NCBI RefSeq assembly: GCF_001620365.2
Contig: NZ_LQMT02000014.1
Location: 1-33,449 of the forward strand
Length of the DNA stretch: 33,449 bases
From: Amycolatopsis keratiniphila subsp. keratiniphila
GTDB lineage: Bacteria > Actinomycetota > Actinomycetes > Mycobacteriales > Pseudonocardiaceae
Direction of reading: 5' to 3'
Made by a program: the position numbers and the translations under genes. Shown in pieces: positions 22,410 through 30,958 of the stretch (positions within the stretch are counted from its first letter, which is position 1; each line of letters begins with the position of its first letter). The notes beneath the pieces are model-generated. The model made no database searches and was not told the origin of the DNA. It saw only the letters and a list, made by a program, of their open reading frames with translations.

Positions 22410-24302
22410 CTACTTGGGGGCGACGCCCAGCGCGGCGAGCGCCGGGCCGGTCATGATCACGCCCGCGCCGGTGACCGGGTCGAAGCCCGGCGCACCGAGG
22501 TCGATCGCGGTCGACACGAGCGCGTTGCGGATCTCCGCCGGGGTCGCGGCCGGCTTGCCCTGCTTGAGCAGCGCGGCGATGGCGGCGGCGCTCGGCGCGG
22601 CGGCCGAAGTGCCGAAGAACGGCTGGAAACCGCTCACCGAGGTCGCGACGCCGTCGGCCGCGGTGATGTCCGGCTTGTTCCGCGTCGCACCACCGGTCGA
22701 GGACACGTTGCCGGGGGTGATCACCGAACCGTCCGGGTTGTAGAACTGGTGACGGCGACCGTCCGAAGTGAACCGCTCCCACTTGCTCGCGGCGGTGAAC
22801 AGGCCCGGGTACGGACCGGCCGGGTTCGCCGGGTCACCGGCTTCGAGCGCGCGACCGAAGGCACCGGCGGCCGGGGCGGCCGCGACACTGAAGGCGTTGA
22901 CCGCCGCCGAGTGGCCGGAGGTGACACCGTTGGTGCTGAAGGCTTTCAGGTCACCCGAGGCGACGAAGCGGCCGCGGATCACGTTGAGCGCGATGAACCG
23001 GTCGGAGCCGCTGTATTTGACCACGGCGACCTTGAAGCCCGAACCGCTGGCCGGGACCTGGGCGATCTCGTACGGGTTCTGGGTGCCGTTCTGCGCGCCC
23101 TCGCTGGAGGCGACGACCGCACCGGACGAGTTCAGCACGAACAGGTCGTAGTCGCTGGTGGCCTTGCCCCACGGGTCGGACCAGAACAGGGTGACGTAGC
23201 GGCCGACCGAGTTCGGCGAAAGCGCGTTGTACAGCTGGGTCGTGGCGCTCGGGTCGAAGTCGTGCGGCGTCCCGGTGGTCCCGGAGATCTTGCTGCCGGA
23301 GCCGCGGAAGTCGCCCTCGTAGTAGCCGCTGGTGCCGTCGGTCAGGTTGCCCGAGTTCCCCGCGGAGGAGAAGTAGAGCGCGCCGTTCGCGGTCACGTCG
23401 TTGACGGCCTGCGCGACCGGGCCGTCCTGGAACGGCGACTCGTCGAAGTAGGAGACGTCGTCGACGATGATCGTGCACTTGCCGGTGTTCCGCAGGGCGC
23501 GGATGTTGTCGGCGAAGCTCTGCTCGCTGGTGAACGCGGTGGCGAAGCCGAGCGCGGCGCCGGGCGCCATGTCGTGGATGATCTCCAGCATCGCGGTGCC
23601 CTCGTCACCGCTGCCCGCCTGGCCGGGGAGCACGTCGACGGCGGGGAGCTCGCCGGCGGTCTGGGAGGCCTTCAGCGACTTGATGCCGTCGGAAAGCACG
23701 CAGACCTTCTGGCCCGCGCCGGTGACGCCGTACTTCGTGCGGGCGGTGTCGTTGCCGTGCGCCTTGTCGCCCTCGGCGACCTGCAGCGCGGCGGCGGTCT
23801 GCTTGACCGCGGCCTGCCGCCGGTCCTGCGGCGCGGATTCGTTCCAGGTCATGGCCTGCGAAGCGGCCTTGACCTCGGCGACGTCCCCGCGTCCGGCGAT
23901 CGCGTCGACGGCGTTCAGGGGGAGGTCGGCGCGGATCGCGCCGGCGGGAGAGGCGTAACGGACGGTGCCGCCCGCCGCCTTGACGGCGTCCACCAGGGAC
24001 TGTCCGGCACCCTTGATGTCCACCGCGACCGTGCCGGCGTCGCTGACGCCCAGCCCGGTCCGGTACTCGGGCAGCTTGCCCGCCAGGCCCTTGTCGGCCC
24101 GCAGGCGCTTCTCGACGACGAGCTGACTCGACTGCTTGCGCTCAGCCGGGGTGAGGCTCTTCTTGATGCTCTGCAGGGCGCTGATCCCGGCCTGGGTGCG
24201 CACCTCTTCCGACGGCTGGGCACCCGAAACCGCCGTCGACAGCAGCAAAGCGCCGACCGCGACCGGAACCGAGCATGTGACCACCCGGCTGAATCTGCTC
24301 AT
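22410..24302 (-). CDS. Secreted S8-like (subtilase) protease with atypical catalytic His
   Basis: This 630-residue exported protein has a signal (1-27, VSGAQ), a pro-region to about 190, and a subtilase core. The Asp motif VCVLSDGI has Asp205, the oxyanion Asn is Asn316 (SSAGN), and the Ser motif FFGTSAAAP has Ser566. The position of the usual His (HGTHVAG) reads DEGTAMLEIIHD, with Glu234 aligned to it. That, with the Asp-Asp in IIVDDVSY, recalls the Glu-Asp-Ser chemistry of sedolisins. An inserted segment of about 130 residues (320-450, SDYDLFVLNSSG) resembles a PPC beta-sandwich. ATG 24302 has a GGGAGAG ribosome site seven bases upstream; an upstream ATG at 24326 lacks one. Its targets may include neighbouring surface proteins. 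Confidence 0.85.
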   Translation of the reverse strand: MSRFSRVVTCSVPVAVGALLLSTAVSGAQPSEEVRTQAGISALQSIKKSLTPAERKQSSQLVVEKRLRADKGLAGKLPEYRTGLGVSDAGTVAVDIKGAGQSLVDAVKAAGGTVRYASPAGAIRADLPLNAVDAIAGRGDVAEVKAASQAMTWNESAPQDRRQAAVKQTAAALQVAEGDKAHGNDTARTKYGVTGAGQKVCVLSDGIKSLKASQTAGELPAVDVLPGQAGSGDEGTAMLEIIHDMAPGAALGFATAFTSEQSFADNIRALRNTGKCTIIVDDVSYFDESPFQDGPVAQAVNDVTANGALYFSSAGNSGNLTDGTSGYYEGDFRGSGSKISGTTGTPHDFDPSATTQLYNALSPNSVGRYVTLFWSDPWGKATSDYDLFVLNSSGAVVASSEGAQNGTQNPYEIAQVPASGSGFKVAVVKYSGSDRFIALNVIRGRFVASGDLKAFSTNGVTSGHSAAVNAFSVAAAPAAGAFGRALEAGDPANPAGPYPGLFTAASKWERFTSDGRRHQFYNPDGSVITPGNVSSTGGATRNKPDITAADGVATSVSGFQPFFGTSAAAPSAAAIAALLKQGKPAATPAEIRNALVSTAIDLGAPGFDPVTGAGVIMTGPALAALGVAPK

Positions 24303-24367
24303 TGAATTCTCTCCCTGTTCCCACACGGCACAGCCCGTAACAGGAATCCCTTCGGTTGCCCGAATGA

Positions 24368-24389
24368 ATTACCCCTGACCGGGTGTAAT
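24368..24389. promoter_or_regulatory. Dyad ATTACCCC/GGTGTAAT upstream of the subtilase
   Basis: An 8-bp inverted repeat with 7 matching pairs and a 6-bp spacer lies 66 bp before the subtilase start. It looks like an operator for a dimeric regulator. No -35/-10 pair was confidently placed around it. Confidence 0.35.
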
Positions 24390-24467
24390 GGGGAGAATCT
24401 AAAGAGCGATCAGTGAGGAGTCCACCGACCAAAGTCGGTATCGGGGGAAGATCCACATCGTGGGAGT

Positions 24468-24492
24468 GATTTCGGTCCGAAAGACCGAAATC
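24468..24492 (-). terminator. Terminator after the sortase-like gene
   Basis: GATTTCGGTC (24468-24477) pairs perfectly with GACCGAAATC (24483-24492) around loop CGAAA, 3 bases beyond the stop of the sortase-like gene. A smaller 6-bp hairpin is at 24424-24439. Both fit the end of the minus-strand operon. Confidence 0.65.
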
Positions 24493-24495
24493 GCG

Positions 24496-25398
24496 CTAAG
24501 TCCAAGCCGGAAACAGTCGCCAAAGCGCCAAAGCCGCCAGCGCCGCCAGGGTGAGCAGCACCGGGCCGGTGATGACGTAGGTGGAAACCGGCCGCCACCG
24601 GCGGTAGAGGAACGTCGCCCCGGCCGCGGCCGCCACGAATCCGCCGAAGGCCAGCACGAGCCCGGCCCACGCGTCGCCGTCACCGGTCCGGCCGTCCTGG
24701 GTGTCCGCCTTGCCGTTCTGCGGGGTGGGCCGGAACGGCCTGCCCTCCATCACCGCGGTCACCACGGTCGCTTCCGCCGACGCCAGCGGCCACCACGACG
24801 CCGAGGTCACCAAGGTCAGCCGGTCGTTCTGGGTCTTGCCGTAGTCGGTTCCCTCGTCGAGCGGGCGGGTGGCCTTCTCGGTCACCCGGTAGACGGACTT
24901 GCCCTGGGTCGTCGCGACGACGATCTCGTCCCCGGGCTCCAGCGCGTCCAGCGAACCGAACGGGCCGCCGTAACCCGCGTTGCGCGCCACGATCGCGGAG
25001 TTGCCCGGCTGCCCCGGCCCGGCGGTGCCCGGCACGTGGCCCGGCCCGGACGCGGTTTCGCCGCTCGACGCGCCTTCGACGACGACCTGCTGCACCTTCA
25101 GCGCGGGGATCTCCAGCACCGCGACCGGCTTGCCGAACTCGACCGGCTCGGCGGGCGGAGCGGCGCCGAAGAGGCTTCGACTGGCGCCCAGCGCCAAGCC
25201 GATCTCACCGCGGATCTCGCCCAGTGCCTTCCGCTGATCACTCGCCTGAAGCATCGGCCCCAGCGCGTAGACGACCAGCGCCAGTGCCACCAAGGTGGTG
25301 ACCAGCCAGGCGGCGAGGACGGCGCCGATCCATCCCGGGCCGAAATCCAGGAAACGGGTTTCCGGTTCGCCCTGCCTCTCTTCGACGGTGGTGCTCAC
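24496..25398 (-). CDS. Sortase-fold membrane protein lacking catalytic residues
   Basis: This 300-residue protein has an N-terminal membrane helix (about 22-46). A sortase-like domain (90-218) follows, with the landmarks VAVLEIPALKV, the signature GPGHVPGTA (118-126), PGNSAI and YGGPFGSLDALEPGDEI. Two C-terminal helices (about 243-264 and 272-293) come last. In class D/E sortases the next words would be AGHR, TLTTC and a late Arg. Here they are VARNAG (Asn140 for His), TLVTSAS (Ser199 for Cys) and ASAEAT (no Arg). All three catalytic residues appear lost, so transpeptidation is unlikely. GTG 25398 overlaps the stop of the giant PstS-like gene by four bases, so the two are made together. A scaffolding or binding role is inferred. 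Confidence 0.8.
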   Translation of the reverse strand: MSTTVEERQGEPETRFLDFGPGWIGAVLAAWLVTTLVALALVVYALGPMLQASDQRKALGEIRGEIGLALGASRSLFGAAPPAEPVEFGKPVAVLEIPALKVQQVVVEGASSGETASGPGHVPGTAGPGQPGNSAIVARNAGYGGPFGSLDALEPGDEIVVATTQGKSVYRVTEKATRPLDEGTDYGKTQNDRLTLVTSASWWPLASAEATVVTAVMEGRPFRPTPQNGKADTQDGRTGDGDAWAGLVLAFGGFVAAAAGATFLYRRWRPVSTYVITGPVLLTLAALAALALWRLFPAWT

Positions 25399-27749
25399 GC
25401 CGCGCCTCCGGCCGTCTTCCGCCGCAGGAGACCGAAGAGCATCGAGAACGCGGCGGCGATCTCGGCCAGCGCGACGACCAGCCACCTCGGCACCGGGCGC
25501 CCGGCGGCGACGTACGCCGTCGCGGACGGGAGCGTCGCCAGGATCACCAGCGCCACCAAGGGAACGAGCGCGCCCAGCACCCCGGCCCCGGCGAACTTCG
25601 GGATGTCGATCGACTCGGCGAGATTCTTGGCGGCCAGCACGCTTTCCGGGGTCGGAGCGGCCGCGGCGGCGGGTCCGGTGGCGGCCGCGGGCGACGACGT
25701 CCCGGCCGGTGAACCCGTTCCCCCGCTGGGGCCGGTCAACGAGGAATTGGCGGCCGTCGTGGCACCGGTCCCGCCCGCGGGTGGCGGGTTCTTCGCTTCT
25801 TCCCTTTCCTGGCAGGCTTCTTGGACCGTCCCGGTGCCGATCTTGGCCACTCGCGCGGGAACGGTGGCCGCCAGGCCGGGGCTCAACGGGGTCATCCCCG
25901 GCGGGAGCAGCGACTGGCCGTAGCCGCTCGCCAGTTCGGCGACCGCCTTCAGCTGCGCCTGCTTCTCGGTCATCGGCTTGCAGGTCGCGTCGATCAACGG
26001 ATTGACCGGCGCGGCCAGGTACTCCACGAAGGTCAGCGGATACGCGCCGTCCTTGGTCACCGTGCCCGGCTGCACGGTCCCGTCCGCGCCGACCTGCATC
26101 GAATCGGCGGCCAGCTGCAGGCTTTCCTTGGTCGGCGCGACGAAGTTCCCCTTGCCGTCCGGGACCGCGACCGGTGCCCAGCCATAGGCCCTCGCCGTCG
26201 CGAGATCGGTGATCACCCAGCTCATACAACCGCCGGTGCAGACGAATCCCGTTCCCACGACACCGTTCTGCACCGTCTTGCGCACGGCGAGCTGACCGGT
26301 TTTCGCGTCGACGTTGTGCAGCGAAAAGGCGCCGGGGTCGAGCGCGTTCAGATCGGAGATCACCCCTGGCGACTTCCCGTCCAGCTCACCGAAGTATTCC
26401 TTTCCCTTCTTCGGGAACACCCAGGCCGACGGCGCGGCCTCCGCGAGTACCTTGCTCAACGCGAACGGGACGGTGCCCGGTCCGGATTCCCCGGTCACCC
26501 CGAAGAAGTCCAGGCTCTCGGCGCCCGCCCTCGCCCTGGCCGCGTTCGCCTCGTTCTCTCTCGTGACGGAGACGAGCCCGGGATTGCGGTTCACGAGTGG
26601 GGAGCCGTTCCGGAAGATGCCGCCCCGGCCGTCCAGATCGGGTTCCTGCCCACCCTTGGTGATCATGTTCGCCAGTTCGTCGTGGGTGAACCGCAGGGTG
26701 CCGGTGAACTTCGCGTTGAGCGAGTTCCCGTTGTCGTCGGTGTCTGTCGGCGACCAGCCGACGGCGGCCACGACGGCCGCGTTGATCCCGACCGGGATGT
26801 ACTGCCGGTCCCGGACGGTCTGGCCGGCGAGCGCGTTCCCGCTGCCGGTGACGACGAGATCCGAGGTGCCCTTGTCGAAAGCGGTCAGGCCGGCGTTTTC
26901 CGTCTCGCTCACGATGTTGACCGGCTGCTCGGCCTGGGTGGGCGCGCAGAGCGCCTGGTTCCAGGCGACCGCGGCCCGGCCGAGCCGCTCCGGCATGCTG
27001 GCGCCGAGCGTGTGCTGACCGGCTCCCTTGCACCCTTTGACGCCCAGCTCCTGCTGCGACGGCGTGAAGCGGATCGAGCTGTCGATCCAGGTCACGAACG
27101 CGCCGCCCGCGTTCTTCGCGGTGATCGTGACCGCGATCGCACAGGGATTGTTCTCGTCGCACCGGAACGAATACTTGTTGCGGGTCTTCGCGCCGGTCGC
27201 CGGATCGACGACGTCGGGATTGGCCGCCCAGGAAACCGTGGGCGGCTTGTCCGCCTGACCTTCGGCGTTCTTGGTGAAGGTGGTGTACAGCGGGTCCCAG
27301 ATGATCGGTTTCGGAGTGGAGGAACCGAGCGGGATCTGGGTGTCGACGACGATGTCGCCTGTTCTGCTGCTGCGGCGGCCGGTGGCGCTGTCCATATGCG
27401 CCGCGTTCGCGATGAACTCGTCCTTCAACCCTCCGCAGTAGGCATTGACCCGCGCGTTGACGGAAGTCTCCCGGTTCCACGGCGGTTTCGCGGCGACCTT
27501 GATCAAATTGTCCGGCAGGACCGCGGGACAGACCTTCAGTGACGCTTGCGCACCGCTCGCCAATCCCGACACCGTGATCCGCACCGGGTCGCCGTTGCGG
27601 GCCGCCGACAGATCCGCGGGCTCGGTCTTGAGGGTGTACGGCGGATTCGACGGCGCTTGCGCCTGCGCCGCGGGGACGGACACTCCCGTGACCATCAGCA
27701 CGCCGCAGATCAGCAAGATCCCGACTTGTCTCGCACGGACGAAGAACAC
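25395..27749 (-). CDS. Large membrane-anchored PstS-like surface protein
   Basis: This is a 784-residue protein. The Sec signal (about 1-32, ending AAQAQA) follows GTG 27749, preceded by GGGGG at good spacing. Residues about 33-245 form a beta-rich Cys-containing domain (VSGLASGAQASLKVCPA, RCDENNPCAIAVTITAKN) that slightly recalls neocarzinostatin-type Ig folds. A PstS-type domain follows (about 255-620), with ASMPERLGRAAVAWNQALC, GTSDLVVTGSGNAL, RFTHDELANMITKG and VTFVEYL-like segments. The usual anion-contact Asp and Ser-Gly-Thr are not recognisable. A Thr/Pro/Gly/Ala linker (about 650-700) leads to two membrane helices near the C-terminus. It is probably surface-exposed, and is coupled to the sortase-like gene and divergent from pstCAB. 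Confidence 0.75.
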   Translation of the reverse strand: MFFVRARQVGILLICGVLMVTGVSVPAAQAQAPSNPPYTLKTEPADLSAARNGDPVRITVSGLASGAQASLKVCPAVLPDNLIKVAAKPPWNRETSVNARVNAYCGGLKDEFIANAAHMDSATGRRSSRTGDIVVDTQIPLGSSTPKPIIWDPLYTTFTKNAEGQADKPPTVSWAANPDVVDPATGAKTRNKYSFRCDENNPCAIAVTITAKNAGGAFVTWIDSSIRFTPSQQELGVKGCKGAGQHTLGASMPERLGRAAVAWNQALCAPTQAEQPVNIVSETENAGLTAFDKGTSDLVVTGSGNALAGQTVRDRQYIPVGINAAVVAAVGWSPTDTDDNGNSLNAKFTGTLRFTHDELANMITKGGQEPDLDGRGGIFRNGSPLVNRNPGLVSVTRENEANAARARAGAESLDFFGVTGESGPGTVPFALSKVLAEAAPSAWVFPKKGKEYFGELDGKSPGVISDLNALDPGAFSLHNVDAKTGQLAVRKTVQNGVVGTGFVCTGGCMSWVITDLATARAYGWAPVAVPDGKGNFVAPTKESLQLAADSMQVGADGTVQPGTVTKDGAYPLTFVEYLAAPVNPLIDATCKPMTEKQAQLKAVAELASGYGQSLLPPGMTPLSPGLAATVPARVAKIGTGTVQEACQEREEAKNPPPAGGTGATTAANSSLTGPSGGTGSPAGTSSPAAATGPAAAAAPTPESVLAAKNLAESIDIPKFAGAGVLGALVPLVALVILATLPSATAYVAAGRPVPRWLVVALAEIAAAFSMLFGLLRRKTAGGAA

Positions 27750-27869
27750 GAACGACCCCCAGGGTGCGCGGGCATACGGCGGAGAGCGGGCTCGATCACG
27801 AACCGCACCGAAACCAACGTCCCCGAGTCGCCCGTTCGGGGTCAACCGTCCCCGGACCCGCCCCGGCAC

Positions 27870-27966
27870 ACATTCACATTCGCCCCGTCGGGCGTTCTCC
27901 GAGTGGACACCTTTCGCGGGATGGTGCACCACATACTGGCCGCATCGAGGGGCGAAGTGGTGTGCC
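27870..27966. promoter_or_regulatory. Divergent control region of the Pst-like locus
   Basis: The 256-bp gap 27750-28005 separates the giant PstS-like gene from pstC. It contains a tandem ACATTC (27870-27881), an 8-bp palindrome GGTGCACC (27923-27930) and an imperfect 10-bp inverted repeat (27923-27932 with 27957-27966, 8 pairs). These are candidate operator sites. No tandem 11-bp PHO repeats of the GTTCACC type were found, so PhoP control is not supported by eye. Confidence 0.35.
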
Positions 27967-28005
27967 CTGAACACGTTTGCTCACCGATACGAAGGAAGGC
28001 CGCTC

Positions 28006-28995
28006 GTGACCGTCGCGCCACCCCGGCCCGACCCGTCCCCACCGGGAGCACCGGTGCGGCGGGCGATCACCGAAGTCCTTTCCCGGGCCGACCGGGCGTT
28101 CCGCCGGGTCACCACCGGCGCCGGGCTGGCCATGCTGGGCATCCTCCTGGTCATCGGCTTCTTCCTGGTCTATCGGTCCGGGCCCGCCTTCGACAACAGC
28201 GGTTTCGGCTTCTTCACCACCATCCGGTTCGACCCCGCCTCCGGAGTACTCGGCGTGCTGGGCCTGCTCTACGGGACGATCGTGGTCGCGCTCATCGCGG
28301 TCCTGGTCGCCGTGCCGCTCAGCATCCTCGCGGCGCTGTTCATCACCGAATACTCCAGCGGCCGGATCCGCGGCTTCCTCACCGGCCTCGTCGACCTGCT
28401 CGCCGCCATCCCGAGCCTGTTGTACGGCCTGTGGGGATTCAGCTTCCTCGGCCCGCAGATCGTCCCCGTTTCGACGTGGCTGACCGAGAACCTCGGCTGG
28501 TTCCCGCTGTTCGCGTCCAAGGAGAACACGCTGTACATCCAGTCCATGTTCATCGCCGGGCTGGTGGTCTCGCTGATGGTCCTGCCGATCACGACCTCGG
28601 TGATCCGTGAGGTGTTCGCGCAGACCCCGCCCGGGGAAAAGGAAGCGGCGCTCGCGCTGGGCAGTACGCGGTGGGGGATGGTCAAAACGGTCGTGCTGCC
28701 CTTCGGCCGGGGCGGCATCATCGGCGGTTCGATGCTCGGGCTCGGCCGCGCGCTCGGCGAGACGATCGCCGTTTCCCTGCTGCTGCCCCAGGTTCCGGAG
28801 ATCACGAAGCACATCCTCCAGTTCGGCGGAGCGACCATTTCCGGGTTCATCGCCAACAACTCCGGCGCATCAGGCCTTTCGCTGTCCGGACTGATGGCGG
28901 CGGGGCTGGTGCTGTTCGTCTTCACCCTGGCCACGAACTTCACCGCGTCGGTGATCATCTCGAAGAGCCGGTCCGGTGCGGGAGTGGATGCCTGA
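28006..28995 (+). CDS. pstC: Phosphate-type ABC transporter permease PstC
   Basis: This 329-residue permease has six or so membrane spans. It carries the BPD transport signature [22 protein letters not shown], whose EAA loop docks on the ATPase. [27 protein letters not shown] and [12 protein letters not shown] are PstC landmarks. GTG 28006 follows the ribosome site GAAGGAAGG. The stop overlaps the pstA start by one base. It is the first gene of pstC-pstA-pstB-pstS-like. The imported ligand is presumed to be phosphate or a related oxyanion, but the associated binding proteins are unusual. Confidence 0.92.
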   Translation: MTVAPPRPDPSPPGAPVRRAITEVLSRADRAFRRVTTGAGLAMLGILLVIGFFLVYRSGPAFDNSGFGFFTTIRFDPASGVLGVLGLLYGTIVVALIAVLVAVPLSILAALFITEYSSGRIRGFLTGLVDLLAAIPSLLYGLWGFSFLGPQIVPVSTWLTENLGWFPLFASKENTLYIQSMFIAGLVVSLMVLPITTSVIREVFAQTPPGEKEAALALGSTRWGMVKTVVLPFGRGGIIGGSMLGLGRALGETIAVSLLLPQVPEITKHILQFGGATISGFIANNSGASGLSLSGLMAAGLVLFVFTLATNFTASVIISKSRSGAGVDA

Positions 28996-30119
28996 TGACC
29001 ACGACGACCACTCCCCCGGTCTCGTCCGCTCCGCGCAAACTCGTCAAACGCCGCCCGTCGGAGACCACCCGGCAGGACCGGCTGGCGGCGCTCGGCTGCG
29101 CGGTGTCGGCCACACTGCTCACCTGGTTCGTCATGCATCTGCTGCTGGATTCCCCCGGCTGGCTGGCGGATCTGATCGTCGCGTACCTGCTGTACCTGGC
29201 GATGCTCTACCTGGTCACCCGCGACCGTCTTGGCAAACTGGCCGCGTCGGACCGGATCGTGTCGACGATCGTGGTCTCCGGGGCGCTCACCCTGCTCGTG
29301 CCCTTGCTGTTCCTGTTGACCTACATCGTGATCGAGGGCGCGCCGTACCTGCGGCTGGGTTTCTTCACCCACGACATGTCCGCGGTCGCGCCGACCGATC
29401 CGGTCACCGCGACCGGTGGTCTGCACGCGGTCGTCGGCACCCTCCAGCAGACCGCGCTGACCCTGGTGTTCGTCGTTCCGCTGGGCGTGCTCACCGCGAT
29501 CTTCCTGAACGAGACCCGGTCGCGGTTCCGCCGTCCGGTGCGGATCATGGTCGACGCGATGAGCGGTCTGCCGTCGATCGTGGCCGGCTTGTTCATCTAC
29601 GCGGCGCTGATCATCCCCGGTATCCAGGCGGGCGTGGGACTGTTCAGCTACAACGGTTTGATGGCCACGTTGGCGCTGACGATGGTCATGCTGCCGACGG
29701 TGACGCGGACCGTGGACGTGGTGCTCCGGCTGGTCCCGGACGGCCTGCGCGAGGCGTCGCTGGCACTCGGCGCGAGCCGGGCGAGGACGGTGTGGTCGGT
29801 GGTCCTGCCCACCGCGCGCACCGGCGTCACGACCGCCGTGATCCTCGGCATCGCCAGGGTGGCGGGGGAAACGGCACCGCTGCTGTTCACTTCGTTCGGC
29901 TCGCTCGCGATGAACGCCAACCCGTTCTCCGCGCCGCAGGAGAGCATCCCGCTGTTCATCTTCCGCTTCATCAAGCAGCCACTGGAAAACGTCCAGCAGC
30001 GCGGTTACGTCGGCGCGCTCGTGCTGATCCTGCTCATCTTCGGCCTGTTCGCGATCGCGCGGATCGTCGGGCGCGACCGGTCGAAGCGCAAGGCGAAAAG
30101 AACGAAGGAGAACCGGTGA
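28995..30119 (+). CDS. pstA: Phosphate-type ABC transporter permease PstA
   Basis: This 374-residue permease has an extra N-terminal part (about 1-90) with two membrane helices before the usual PstA core. The core shows [43 protein letters not shown] and the EAA loop [22 protein letters not shown]. The C-terminus is very basic ([10 protein letters not shown]). It is longer than E. coli PstA, which has about 296 residues, because of that N-terminal extension. ATG 28995 overlaps the pstC stop, and its own stop overlaps the GTG of pstB by four bases. Confidence 0.92.
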   Translation: MTTTTTPPVSSAPRKLVKRRPSETTRQDRLAALGCAVSATLLTWFVMHLLLDSPGWLADLIVAYLLYLAMLYLVTRDRLGKLAASDRIVSTIVVSGALTLLVPLLFLLTYIVIEGAPYLRLGFFTHDMSAVAPTDPVTATGGLHAVVGTLQQTALTLVFVVPLGVLTAIFLNETRSRFRRPVRIMVDAMSGLPSIVAGLFIYAALIIPGIQAGVGLFSYNGLMATLALTMVMLPTVTRTVDVVLRLVPDGLREASLALGASRARTVWSVVLPTARTGVTTAVILGIARVAGETAPLLFTSFGSLAMNANPFSAPQESIPLFIFRFIKQPLENVQQRGYVGALVLILLIFGLFAIARIVGRDRSKRKAKRTKENR

Positions 30120-30958
30120 CCGACACCATCGATTTGTCCACTGTGGACGGCAGGCCGCAGGTCACCCTGACCGGCGGTCCCCCGCCCGGTGCGGCGGAAC
30201 TCGAGTCGCGCGAGATCGGCGCCTGGTTCGGCGACCGGCTGGTCCTCGAAGGCGTGTCTTTGCGGATGCCCGCCAAAGAGGTGACCGCGCTGATCGGCCC
30301 GTCGGGCTGTGGCAAGTCGACCTTCCTGCGCATCCTCAACCGCATGCACGAGCTCGTCCCGTCGGCGTCGCTGACCGGCGAGGTTCTGCTGGACGGCCAG
30401 GACATCTACGCCGACGGGACCCGGCCGCAGCAGGTCCGGCTGCGCATCGGCATGGTGTTCCAGAAGCCGAACCCGTTCCCGGCGATGTCCATCCGGGACA
30501 ACGTGCTCGCGGGACTGAAACTCGCCGGCGTCAAATGCGACGACAAGAACGCACTCGTGGAACAGAGTCTCGAACGCGCCGGGCTGTGGCGTGAGGTCCG
30601 CGATCGGCTGAGCTCGCCCGGCGGCGCCCTGTCCGGCGGACAGCAGCAGCGGCTCTGCATCGCCCGTTCGCTCGCGGTGCAGCCGAACGTGCTGCTGATG
30701 GACGAACCGTGCTCCGCGCTCGACCCGACGTCCACCCGGCGGATCGAGCAGACGATCGCCGAGATCGGGCACGAGGTGACCGTCGTGATCGTCACGCACA
30801 ACATGCAGCAGGCCCAACGGGTTTCGGATCACTGCGCGTTCTTCCTCGCGGCCGAGAACGAACCCGGCCGGGTGATCGAACACGGCCCGACGGACACGAT
30901 CTTCAACGCGCCGTCGGACGAACGCACCTACGACTACGTGAACGGGCGATTCGGATGA
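30116..30958 (+). CDS. pstB: Phosphate-type ABC transporter ATPase PstB
   Basis: This 280-residue cytoplasmic ATPase energises the PstC-PstA permease. Walker A GPSGCGKS is at 61-68. [10 protein letters not shown] carries the Q-loop and is typical of PstB. The ABC signature LSGGQQQR is at 172-179, Walker B VLLMDEP at 192-198 has Glu197, and the switch His is His228 (VTHNMQQA). The GTG at 30116 has GAAGGAG upstream and overlaps pstA. An N-terminal extension of about 30 residues precedes the domain. All catalytic motifs are intact, so ATP hydrolysis is expected. Confidence 0.95.
   Translation: MTDTIDLSTVDGRPQVTLTGGPPPGAAELESREIGAWFGDRLVLEGVSLRMPAKEVTALIGPSGCGKSTFLRILNRMHELVPSASLTGEVLLDGQDIYADGTRPQQVRLRIGMVFQKPNPFPAMSIRDNVLAGLKLAGVKCDDKNALVEQSLERAGLWREVRDRLSSPGGALSGGQQQRLCIARSLAVQPNVLLMDEPCSALDPTSTRRIEQTIAEIGHEVTVVIVTHNMQQAQRVSDHCAFFLAAENEPGRVIEHGPTDTIFNAPSDERTYDYVNGRFG

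Noticed and set aside
22749..24305. 518-codon plus-strand frame opposite the subtilase
   Set aside because: Arg/Gly/Val-rich shadow with no motif; the minus strand has a signal peptide and protease motifs.
27839..27862. GTTCGGGGTCAACCGTCC upstream of pstC as a PHO box
   Set aside because: Only loose similarity; the 7-mer GTTCACC is not present in tandem.
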